Assembly (NCBI GenBank): GCA_036011265.1
Contig: DASCNB010000204.1
Coordinates: 1 to 21,738 of the forward strand
Length of the DNA: 21,738 bases
Source of the DNA: CAJXCL01 sp036011265
Lineage (GTDB): Bacteria; Nitrospinota; Nitrospinia; CAJXCL01
Reading direction: 5' to 3'
This document shows positions 15,314-21,714 of this stretch, one piece after another (position 1 is the stretch's first letter; each line of letters begins with the position of its first letter). A model generated the notes under the pieces. It ran no database searches. It was given only the letters and a program-made list of their open reading frames with translations, and had not been told where the DNA came from. A program made the position numbers and the translations under genes.

Positions 15314-16687
15314 ATGAACAAAAAGCCGAAAAGTATATCCCGAAAACTTGCCGAGTATGCGTCCTTCCTAGAATATAAAGATCTTTCCCAGGAAGTTATA
15401 CATGAAGTTAAAAGACGTTTAATAGATAGCTTCGGATGTGCACTTGGGGCTTTTGAAAGTCAGCCTGCGAAAGTTGCAAGGGGAATAGGACAGAAATCTC
15501 AAATATCTCAAGGGGCGACACTTTTTGGAACCTCTGTTCAAACGACGCCTGATTTGGCCGCGTTTGCTAATGGAATTCTTGTTCGTTATCTGGATTTTAA
15601 CGATACATATTTGTCTAAAGAACCGGCCCACCCAAGTGATAATATATCATCCGCCCTTGCTGTCGCGGAAGCGAAAAAGGCTGATGGTAAGGCTCTCATT
15701 ACTTCTATAGCATTAGCATATGAAATCCAGTGTAGACTTTGTGACGCCGCCTCTCTCAGGGCAAGGGGATGGGATCACGTGAGCTATGTCTCTATAGCAA
15801 GCGCGCTTCTTGCGTCAAAGCTCATGAATTTAGATCAGGACAGGATAGAAAATGCTCTTGCCTTGAGTATTACGCCTAACACAACTTTACGACAGACCAG
15901 GGTAGGGGAGTTGTCCATGTGGAAAGGGTGTGCTGCTGCCAATGCAGCGAGAAACGGTGTCTTTGCTGCCTACCTTGCTAAAGAAGGAATGACAGGGCCA
16001 TCAGAAATTTTTGAAGGTGAAAAAGGTTTTTTTAATCAAGTTACAGGTCCTTTTGATTTGGAAGTGGATGCCTTCGGTAAAAGTGGCAAAAATTTTAAAA
16101 TTCTTGATACTTATATAAAATACTACCCTTCTGAATATCATTCTCAGGCAGGAGTGGAAGCCGCTTTAAAACTTAGAGATAGAATCAAAGTCGATAATAT
16201 TGAGAAAGTAAATATTGAAACTTATGACGCGTGTGTGGATATAATTGCCGGAGAAAAGGAAAAGTGGTCTCCCCAAACCAGGGAGACAGCAGATCACAGT
16301 CTCCCTTATTGTGTTGCAGTCGCTCTTTTTGATGGAAAGGTCGGTTTGGAGCAATTCTTGGAACAAAGGATTCAGGACACCGAGCTCCAGAAATTTTTAA
16401 GTAAAATTAAAGTAAAAAGAAACGAGGAACATAGCAAACAATACCCTCAATCCTTCCCCTGTTTTATAGAGATCAAGAGTAACGCAGGCGATATTTTTTC
16501 TGAAACAGTTGATTACCCAAAAGGCCATCCTGATAATCCCCTGAGTGACAGGGAAGTGGAAGATAAGTTTAAAGATTTAAACAATGATTGTATAAAAAGT
16601 GAGAAAGTAAAAGATTTAATGAAGCGGTCTTGGGATTTGGAGAATCTGAAAAACATGAAAGATTTGATTACGCTGATTAAATGTTGA
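15314..16687 (+). CDS. prpD: MmgE/PrpD family protein, probable 2-methylcitrate dehydratase
   Basis: 457-aa cytoplasmic dehydratase of the MmgE/PrpD family. PrpD converts 2-methylcitrate to 2-methyl-cis-aconitate in propionate breakdown. Seen: LARYLDFNDTYLSKEPAHPSDN-type signature (here VRYLDFNDTYLSKEPAHPSD, His106), AAANAARNGVFAAYLAKEGMTGP, and YYPSEYHSQAGVEAAL in the second lobe. The prpB- and prpC-like genes downstream support the assignment over other family members such as cis-aconitate decarboxylase or citrate/isocitrate enzymes. GGAGG lies 10 nt ahead of the ATG. The last residues, DLITLIKC and the TGA, are encoded by a GATTAC-family repeat unit (16664-16683), so the native C-terminus has probably been replaced by repeat sequence. 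Confidence 0.88.
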   Translation: MNKKPKSISRKLAEYASFLEYKDLSQEVIHEVKRRLIDSFGCALGAFESQPAKVARGIGQKSQISQGATLFGTSVQTTPDLAAFANGILVRYLDFNDTYLSKEPAHPSDNISSALAVAEAKKADGKALITSIALAYEIQCRLCDAASLRARGWDHVSYVSIASALLASKLMNLDQDRIENALALSITPNTTLRQTRVGELSMWKGCAAANAARNGVFAAYLAKEGMTGPSEIFEGEKGFFNQVTGPFDLEVDAFGKSGKNFKILDTYIKYYPSEYHSQAGVEAALKLRDRIKVDNIEKVNIETYDACVDIIAGEKEKWSPQTRETADHSLPYCVAVALFDGKVGLEQFLEQRIQDTELQKFLSKIKVKRNEEHSKQYPQSFPCFIEIKSNAGDIFSETVDYPKGHPDNPLSDREVEDKFKDLNNDCIKSEKVKDLMKRSWDLENLKNMKDLITLIKC

Positions 16688-16703
16688 TTACACTGATTAA
16701 AAA
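16664..16703 (+). repeat. GATTAC-family repeat, two direct units left of the GxxExxY gene
   Basis: TTGATTACGCTGATTAAATG (16664-16683) is followed immediately by TTGATTACACTGATTAAAAA (16684-16703). The first unit overlaps the end of prpD. The reverse orientation of the same unit occurs twice right of the GxxExxY gene, so the gene lies between inverted pairs. Confidence 0.8.
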
Positions 16704-16726
16704 ATTGTGTAAATATAAATACAATC

Positions 16727-17095
16727 ATGACAGAAAATGATCCTCTTACAGAAAGAATAATCGCTTGCTGTTATAAAGTTCATTCAGAATTAGGACCGGG
16801 ATTTAAGGAAAAAGTATATCATAATGCTTTGAAATTAGAGTTTCATCAAGAAGAGTTAAATTATGAGACAGAAAAACAGTTTGGAATTTGTTACAATAGT
16901 AAAAAAGTTGGAAAACTTATAGTTGATCTTATTGTTGAAAGCAAAGTTATAATTGAAATCAAAGCATTGACAGGTAAAGTCCCTGCAGTTTTTAAATACC
17001 AACTTCTATCTTATTTAAAAGTTTCAGATTTGAAAGTAGGATTATTAATTATTTTTGGTAACAAAAGCTGTCAGGTAAATAGATTTGTAAATTGA
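16727..17095 (+). CDS. GxxExxY protein (PD-(D/E)XK nuclease-like)
   Basis: 122-aa protein of the GxxExxY family (Pfam PDDEXK_3). The naming motif is GFKEKVY (residues 25-31), in the usual context HSELGPGFKEKVYHNAL. The nuclease-like triad of the fold is present: Asp67 in VDLIVESK, and Glu77 and Lys79 in IIEIKA. The C-terminal half (YQLLSYLKVSDLKVGLLIIFG) is typical of the family. It splits the prp operon between prpD and prpB on the same strand. GATTAC-type repeats in opposite orientation lie on each side. There is no Shine-Dalgarno before the ATG. Cellular role unknown for the family; placement between metabolic genes suggests insertion rather than a part in the pathway. Confidence 0.9.
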   Translation: MTENDPLTERIIACCYKVHSELGPGFKEKVYHNALKLEFHQEELNYETEKQFGICYNSKKVGKLIVDLIVESKVIIEIKALTGKVPAVFKYQLLSYLKVSDLKVGLLIIFGNKSCQVNRFVN

Positions 17096-17114
17096 TTAAA
17101 GATGATTTCCATAT

Positions 17115-17166
17115 GATTACACAGATTATTTAATCAGTGTAATCGATTTTAATAATCAGAGTAATC
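17115..17166 (+). repeat. GATTAC-family repeat, palindrome plus extra unit ahead of prpB
   Basis: GATTACACAGATTA (17115-17128) and TAATCAGTGTAATC (17131-17144) form an almost perfect palindrome (13 of 14 pairs, 2-nt centre). A further direct copy TAATCAGAGTAATC lies at 17153-17166. The last unit ends 4 nt before the prpB ATG, leaving no room for a Shine-Dalgarno. Confidence 0.85.
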
Positions 17167-17170
17167 AATT

Positions 17171-18031
17171 ATGAAAATAAAAGAACTGATGGGAGAAGGT
17201 ATTGTTGTTTTGCCGGGGGCGTTTAACGGTATCTCAGCTAAGCTGGTTGAAAAAGCCGGTTTTAAAGCCTTTTACATCTCGGGAGCAGGACTCGTTAATG
17301 GCGTGGCAGCCATGCCGGATGTAGGACTGCTTACCATGTCCGAAGTTCAGACGCAGGCTAGTTATATCGTCAATGCCGTTAATATACCCTGCATTGTGGA
17401 TGGAGATACAGGATTCGGAGAAACTGTAAATGTGATGAGAATGGTTAAAGGGCTGGAAGGCATAGGAGCAGCCGGAGTCCATATTGAAGATCAGGAACTG
17501 CCCAAGAAATGCGGACACCTGTCCGGTAAAAAACTTGTGTCTCCTCAGGCTATGGCAGAGAAGATTGCTTCCGCTGTAGAAGCAAGGAAAGACCCGGACT
17601 TCATTATTATCGCGAGAACAGACGCGAGAGGGGTTGAAGATATTAAAAACGCTATAGAAAGAGCAAACATCTATTTGGAAGCCGGGGCAGATGTTATTTT
17701 TCCTGAAGCCCTGGAATCAAAGGAAGAATTTGTTACTTTTAAAAAAGAAGTCAACGCCCCGCTTTTAGCCAACATGACAGAATTCGGTAAGACGCCGCTC
17801 ATAACTGTTAGTGAGTTTGAAGATATCGGTTACAGTATTGTCATCTTCCCTCTAACCACTTTCAGAGTGATGATTAAGGCCGTTCAAGATGCTCTGGGAA
17901 AGCTGAAAGCCGAAGGAACCCAGAAAGACTTGATTGAAAAGATGCTCACCAGAAAAGAATTGTATGAACTTATCGATTATAATGAATATGAAGGGATTGA
18001 TAAAAAAATAAGCGATAAAATTAAAAAATAA
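17171..18031 (+). CDS. prpB: Methylisocitrate lyase (isocitrate lyase/PEP mutase superfamily)
   Basis: 286-aa cytoplasmic TIM-barrel enzyme that splits 2-methylisocitrate into pyruvate and succinate. Signature motifs: LPGAFNGISAKLVEKAGFKA, Mg2+-binding Asp in VDGDTGFG (Asp77, Asp79), HIEDQ (Glu106), the catalytic KKCGH loop (Cys114), IIARTDAR, and the domain-swapped C-terminal helices. Length and motifs fit PrpB rather than full-length AceA. Related oxaloacetate decarboxylases lack KKCGH. The gene follows the GxxExxY gene by 75 nt, filled by repeat units, and precedes prpC by 35 nt. Its start, MKIKELMGEG, matches the family, although no ribosome-binding site is visible. Confidence 0.93.
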   Translation: MKIKELMGEGIVVLPGAFNGISAKLVEKAGFKAFYISGAGLVNGVAAMPDVGLLTMSEVQTQASYIVNAVNIPCIVDGDTGFGETVNVMRMVKGLEGIGAAGVHIEDQELPKKCGHLSGKKLVSPQAMAEKIASAVEARKDPDFIIIARTDARGVEDIKNAIERANIYLEAGADVIFPEALESKEEFVTFKKEVNAPLLANMTEFGKTPLITVSEFEDIGYSIVIFPLTTFRVMIKAVQDALGKLKAEGTQKDLIEKMLTRKELYELIDYNEYEGIDKKISDKIKK

Positions 18032-18066
18032 AACTTTGTCCAAGTTTGTTAAAAGGAATTTAAAAA

Positions 18067-19197
18067 ATGAGCGCTGAACAAAAAATTGCTACCGGGCTTG
18101 AAGGAATAATCACCGGTAAGAGTTCCATCTGCGAGGTAGATGAAGAAAATTGCGAGCTCTATTACAGGGGATATTCCATCTTGGACCTTGCGGAACACTC
18201 TAACTTTGAGGAAGTCGCGTACCTTTTGCTCAAAGGTGAACTACCCGGCAAAAAAGATTTTGATGAGTTTCGCGAACAGTTATCCATAGAAAGAGAAATT
18301 CCTCAGGAAGTAGATGAGGTTCTCAAAGGGCTTCCAGCGAAAACCGATCCGATGGATGTTTTAAAGATCGCTGTAGGGATTCTTCATACCGTAGACCCGG
18401 ATGCGTCTTCTAATGAAGAAGAAGCCAATATGAAGAAAGCAATAAGGCTTTTAGCTAAAATTCCAACACTTATTGCAGACCAATATCATTTCTCTCATGG
18501 AAATGAGCCTGTTAAACCCAATCCCCATCTTTCCCTTGCCGCAAACTTTCTCTATATGTTAAAGGGTAAAGAGCCGGAAGCTTTTGAATCGGACGCTCTT
18601 GATAAATCATTAATCCTTTACGCGGAGCATGAACTGAATGCTTCGACTTTTGCCGCAAGAGTGGTAGTCTCCACACTTTCGGACATGCATTCCGGTATCA
18701 TAGCGGCTATTGGCGCGTTAAAAGGGCCTTTGCATGGCGGCGCCAATGAAAGGGCTATGGAAATGCTCCTTGACATAGGAGAACCTGAAAAAGCGGAGTC
18801 CTGGATTAAAAACGCAATCTCACAGAAAAAAAAGATCATGGGATTTGGCCACAGAGTTTATAAAAAGATGGACCCGAGAAATCCGGTTATAAAAAAGATG
18901 TCAAAGGAATTAGGCGAAAGGCAGGGTGTCAACAAGTGGTTTGAAATTTCAGAAATAGTAGAAAAGATTATTGATCGGGAAAAAGGACTTCATCCAAATT
19001 TGGATTTCTATGCCTCTTCCTCCTATTATCTCTTAGGGATTCCTATTCCTCTTTATACACCGATATTTGTTGCCTCAAGAGTATCGGGTTGGATAGCGCA
19101 CGTGATGGAGCAGTATAGCGATAACAGGCTCATAAGACCCAGGGCGGAATATACAGGCGAGAAAAAAAGGGAATATTTGCCGATTGAAGATAGATAA
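18067..19197 (+). CDS. prpC: Citrate synthase family, probable 2-methylcitrate synthase
   Basis: 376-aa type II citrate synthase-fold enzyme. In this operon it most likely condenses propionyl-CoA with oxaloacetate to 2-methylcitrate, although many such enzymes also make citrate. Seen: GLEGIITGKSSICEVD and LYYRGYSILDLAE at the N-terminus; HELNAST (His188); the catalytic residues in LHGGAN (His223), GFGHRVYK (His262) and LDFYAS (Asp313); and the CoA/substrate Arg in SDNRLIRPRAEY. Length is normal. AAGGAA lies about ten bases before the ATG. Substrate preference cannot be read from sequence. No aconitase for methylaconitate hydration (AcnB, or AcnD/PrpF) is present in the window. It ends 7 nt from the convergent threonine synthase gene. 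Confidence 0.93.
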   Translation: MSAEQKIATGLEGIITGKSSICEVDEENCELYYRGYSILDLAEHSNFEEVAYLLLKGELPGKKDFDEFREQLSIEREIPQEVDEVLKGLPAKTDPMDVLKIAVGILHTVDPDASSNEEEANMKKAIRLLAKIPTLIADQYHFSHGNEPVKPNPHLSLAANFLYMLKGKEPEAFESDALDKSLILYAEHELNASTFAARVVVSTLSDMHSGIIAAIGALKGPLHGGANERAMEMLLDIGEPEKAESWIKNAISQKKKIMGFGHRVYKKMDPRNPVIKKMSKELGERQGVNKWFEISEIVEKIIDREKGLHPNLDFYASSSYYLLGIPIPLYTPIFVASRVSGWIAHVMEQYSDNRLIRPRAEYTGEKKREYLPIEDR

Positions 19198-19204
19198 GCA
19201 ATGA

Positions 19205-20338
19205 CTAAATACCAAGCATCGCTGTTTTGAGCCCGTTACCTGATACAATAAGAACAATTCGAGCGTTCTTTTCCAACTGCCCTTTCAATTTTATGAGCCC
19301 CGCTAAAGTTACAGCGCCGGCAGGTTCGGCAAAAACCCCTTCTTTTTTCGCGAGATAGTCTTTTGCCTTTAAGATTTCCCTGTCTGTTACTGTTTCCGCT
19401 ATTCCGTTAGAATCTCTGAGAACTTGAATAGCCTCTAATCCATCAAGAGGATTGCCGCAGGCGATAGCCCCGGCAATGGTTTTTGGTTTTACCGGTTTTA
19501 TCAAATCACTTTCATTTTTAAAAGCCTTCACAACTGTATTACAGCCTGTTGCTTGAATCCCGATCAGTTTCGGGAGTTTTCTTGTGAGCTTTACATGTTT
19601 AAATTCTTTCAGCCCTTTCCATATTCCATGAATCAATGTGCCGTTACCTATAGGAGATATTATATAGTCGGCTTCAATTTCATCCGCGATTTCAAACCCG
19701 ACTGATTTTTCCCCCTCTCCTCTGTATGGGTAGTCTCCCATCAGGTACCACCCTTTCGTCCTGAACAGTTTAAATGCTTCTGCCTCTGCTGTATTATAAT
19801 CTCCATTGACTCTATGGATTTTAGCTCCGTAACTTTTGATTTGCGCGGTCTTTATATCAGGAGTGTCGGAGGGCAGGATGATATGCGCTTTAATGTTTGC
19901 AGCTGCGGCATAAGCGGATACAGAGGCGCCCATATTGCCTGTGGACGCGCACACGATTTCATTTGATCCAAACTCTAAGGCCTTGGATATCTCAACGGTA
20001 GTTCCCCTGTCCTTGAATGATCCGGTGGGGTTTTCACTTTCGCATTTAAAGAAAAGATTATCAAAGCCGAGTTCACGGGAAATATTTCTTGATTTAAGAA
20101 GAGGTGTTCCGCCCTCCATTAAAGTAACACTGTTTTCTGATTTGACGAGAGGAAAGAACTCTCTATATCTCCAATGTCTGAATGGCCTTTTTCTCAGTTT
20201 GTTCCAGGAGATAATGTTTCTTATTTCATTAAAGTTAAAAATAACTTCAAGGCTTTGTCCACAGGAGCACCGGTACCTTATCTCTTTTTTTGAGTATTTT
20301 TCTTTACATTCTACGCATTGGAGATAGCGGATATGCAT
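19205..20338 (-). CDS. thrC: Threonine synthase
   Basis: 377-aa PLP-dependent enzyme converting O-phosphohomoserine to threonine and phosphate. It has the N-terminal zinc-ribbon of the ThrC/CysM-like group (Cys8, Cys11, Cys24, Cys26). Then follow MEGGTPLLKS, the PLP lysine in NPTGSFKDRG (Lys109), the SxGN-type loop ASTGNMGASVSAYAA, SPIGNGTLIHGIW (phosphate-binding glycine loop) and the closing IVSGNGLKTAM. Length is typical of the short, ribbon-bearing form. It is transcribed towards prpC, with their stops 7 nt apart and no obvious shared terminator hairpin. No homoserine kinase or dehydrogenase is near, so it is not in a thr operon here. Confidence 0.93.
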   Translation of the reverse strand: MHIRYLQCVECKEKYSKKEIRYRCSCGQSLEVIFNFNEIRNIISWNKLRKRPFRHWRYREFFPLVKSENSVTLMEGGTPLLKSRNISRELGFDNLFFKCESENPTGSFKDRGTTVEISKALEFGSNEIVCASTGNMGASVSAYAAAANIKAHIILPSDTPDIKTAQIKSYGAKIHRVNGDYNTAEAEAFKLFRTKGWYLMGDYPYRGEGEKSVGFEIADEIEADYIISPIGNGTLIHGIWKGLKEFKHVKLTRKLPKLIGIQATGCNTVVKAFKNESDLIKPVKPKTIAGAIACGNPLDGLEAIQVLRDSNGIAETVTDREILKAKDYLAKKEGVFAEPAGAVTLAGLIKLKGQLEKNARIVLIVSGNGLKTAMLGI

Positions 20339-20402
20339 AAAAGCAATTTTAACATAATTGACAACGTAAGTATCTCATTTTATAATGCGTATTTTGGATG
20401 TC

Positions 20403-20466
20403 GTCTTGAGCTTGCCGAAGGGAGATATTCTATTTTTTTCTATGTAACATTTCGGCAGGCTTAGTG
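20403..20466. repeat. Degenerate CTTCGACA-family inverted repeat
   Basis: GTCTTGAGCTTGCCGAAGGG (20403-20422) faces TTTCGGCAGGCTTAGTG (20450-20466). They are variants of the two arms that flank the GIY-YIG region (20797-20816 and 20901-20920), here only about 27 nt apart. The pair is upstream of thrC and just before repeat copy C. Confidence 0.6.
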
Positions 20467-20490
20467 TGGCATATAGCTGTTTTTCACGAA

Positions 20491-20690
20491 GTGGCGGGGC
20501 TACAACCACAATTCGGCAAGGAAAACCGAATTGGAAGGTTTCCGAAGGAAAGCCGCCCGAAGGGTTGAGGCACTGGATGGCCGAATTCAAATGGGCTGCC
20601 GCCAAATCTGCTAATAAAAAATTGTGCTAAGCGTTGCATAAGTCGCAGTAAAAGGGAAAACCAAACTGCGACTAAAAAAACACAATTTTA
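20491..20690 (+). repeat. Dispersed structured repeat, copy C with nested terminal stem
   Basis: The core at 20515-20569 matches copies A and B at 53 of 55 positions. The first hairpin is GTGG/CCAC (20491-20509) where A and B have GCGG/CCGC, a compensatory T-A for C-G change. ATTCGGC/ACCGAAT follows, then the CCGAAGG hairpin. The downstream block shares a 17-mer (20626-20642) and 25 identical bases (20658-20682) with copy A. Here the block folds as a nested structure: AAAATTGTG (20618-20626) with CACAATTTT (20681-20689) outside, AGTCGCAGT (20641-20649) with ACTGCGACT (20665-20673) inside. Confidence 0.85.
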
Positions 20691-20722
20691 CAGATTTGCA
20701 ATACAGATGTCTTCAATTGAGT

Positions 20723-20796
20723 TGGGGGATGGTCTAATGGTAGGACGAGCGGCTCTGACCCGCTTAGTGAAGGTTCGAATCCTTCTCCCCCAGCCA
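20723..20796 (+). tRNA. tRNA-Gln (anticodon CUG)
   Basis: A complete cloverleaf can be folded by hand. Acceptor TGGGGGA pairs with TCCCCCA, discriminator G, then encoded CCA (20794-20796). The D arm contains TAATGGTAGG. The anticodon stem is AGCGG/CCGCT with loop CTCTGAC, giving anticodon CTG. The T arm is GAAGG TTCGAAT CCTTC. The anticodon reads CAG codons. The CCA end directly touches the first base of the inverted repeat at 20797. Confidence 0.95.
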
Positions 20797-20920
20797 TCCT
20801 TCGACAGGCTCAGGACAAGTCTGGAGCAACCTCAAATAAGTAAAAATCGTTATGAACATAAAGGACGTAGAGAGCTTTATTATTTTAAAGTCGAAAGATA
20901 GTCCTGAGTTTGTCGAAGGA
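20797..20920 (+). repeat. CTTCGACA inverted-repeat element between tRNA-Gln and GIY-YIG gene
   Basis: TCCTTCGACAGGCTCAGGAC (20797-20816) and GTCCTGAGTTTGTCGAAGGA (20901-20920) are inverted copies pairing at 18 of 20 positions, 84 nt apart. The repeat motif continues rightwards as TACTGAGCGACAGAGGAGTC then GAAGTG, a further partial arm that reaches the GIY-YIG start codon. The middle holds no gene. Confidence 0.8.
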
Positions 20921-20935
20921 TGGTACTGAGCGACA

Positions 20936-20949
20936 GAGGAGTCGAAGTG
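20936..20949 (+). promoter_or_regulatory. Ribosome-binding site and GTG start supplied by repeat sequence
   Basis: GAGGAG (20936-20941) is five bases before GTG (20947-20949). It lies within the repeat-derived GGAGTCGAAGTG sequence. This favours GTG at 20947 over the upstream ATG at 20920, which lies at the end of an inverted-repeat arm and has no ribosome-binding site. Confidence 0.6.
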
Positions 20950-21183
20950 CCGGAACAGTGGTATCTTTATATATTAGAGTGTAATGATGGCTCCTTGTAC
21001 ACCGGTGTTACACCAGATATAGATAGGAGAATCAAGACACATAATGAGGGAAACGGTGGTAGGTATACTCGTTCCAAGCTTCCTTTATCGCTAATATATT
21101 CTGAAACACACTTAACAAAATTTGAAGCTGTAAAGCGGGAGTTGCAAATAAAAGGATGGTCAAAGAAAAAAAACGGGCTTTAA
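20947..21183 (+). CDS. GIY-YIG nuclease family protein (YhbQ-like), frameshifted 3' end
   Basis: Small single-domain GIY-YIG protein (COG2827/UPF0213 type), 78 aa from the preferred GTG start (or 87 from ATG 20920). It reads VPEQWYLYILECNDGSLYTG, with the two motif tyrosine strands (YIL, YTG), then DRRIKTHN (catalytic Arg region) and KFEAVKRELQIKGW, holding the usual Glu. The frame stops at 21183, but adding one base to the run of eight A (21166-21173) restores KKKKRALIDQDLENLKKLSR and an end at 21242, which matches the family's normal C-terminus. So it is a recent frameshift, a slippage site or a sequencing error. It lies in CTTCGACA-type repeats just after tRNA-Gln. Family role uncertain; related proteins are DNA endonucleases. 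Confidence 0.8.
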   Translation: MPEQWYLYILECNDGSLYTGVTPDIDRRIKTHNEGNGGRYTRSKLPLSLIYSETHLTKFEAVKRELQIKGWSKKKNGL

Positions 21184-21282
21184 TTGATCAGGATTTGGAG
21201 AATCTTAAAAAACTTTCAAGATCAAGCAATAAACAATTTTGAATGGTTACCGTTTCTGCATTTAAATATTCTCTTCCTCTAT

Positions 21283-21714
21283 CTATTTTTTGTTCTTTCC
21301 GGCTAAGAAGGTTTCGAGCTGTTTAGCCTTCTCGGGATTCATCTTTTTCAGATCGATCAGGATTTCTTTTGCTTTGCTGATTTCTCCTGTAGCAATATAA
21401 GCTATCCCAAGGTTTCTGTGAAAATCAGAGTCAAGCGGATTTAGAGAGATGGCTTTTTTATATTCTACAATCGCTTCTTTTACTTTATCCGTCGCAAATA
21501 GCATATTTGCCAGATTATAATGATAGTCAGCGATTTTAGGATTAATTTTTATAGCCTTTCTAAATTCCTTCATAGCCAGTTCATATTTCCCTTCTTTCGA
21601 ATAGATATTTCCCTTTTCAAAATGATCCAAAGCATCATCCGCAAAACATGGAGTAATAGCAGGAAGCATGAAAACCATGAGCACAATTAAAAGAAACAAA
21701 GATCGAACAGTCAT
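21283..21714 (-). CDS. Exported tetratricopeptide-repeat protein
   Basis: 143-aa protein with a Sec signal peptide (MTVRSLFLLIVLMVFMLPAI, cleavage after about residue 25, Ala-Asp) and three TPR units: DHFEKGNIYSKEGKYELAMK (about 30-49), YHYNLANMLFATDKVKEAIV (64-83) and FHRNLGIAYIATGEISKAKE (98-117). The C-terminal helix is Lys/Glu-rich. It probably acts in the periplasm as a protein-interaction scaffold; no partner can be named. An AGGGA lies about 8-9 nt before the ATG. It faces the GIY-YIG gene convergently. The gene is complete, ending with a Lys-rich GKNKK tail. It may begin an operon leaving the window in the other direction only if further genes overlap, which is not seen. Confidence 0.85.
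   Translation of the reverse strand: MTVRSLFLLIVLMVFMLPAITPCFADDALDHFEKGNIYSKEGKYELAMKEFRKAIKINPKIADYHYNLANMLFATDKVKEAIVEYKKAISLNPLDSDFHRNLGIAYIATGEISKAKEILIDLKKMNPEKAKQLETFLAGKNKK

Noticed and set aside
20375..20605. Minus-strand ORF of 76 codons upstream of thrC
   Set aside because: It consists of repeat sequence (CTTCGACA-type arms and structured repeat copy C) read in reverse.
20618..20689. Integron attC site
   Set aside because: The folded shape with bulges is suggestive, but no GTTRRRY/RYYYAAC core boxes are present and there is no integrase or cassette row.
20707..20901. Small ORF of 64 codons
   Set aside because: It overlaps the complete tRNA-Gln and an inverted-repeat arm, and its translation has no family character.
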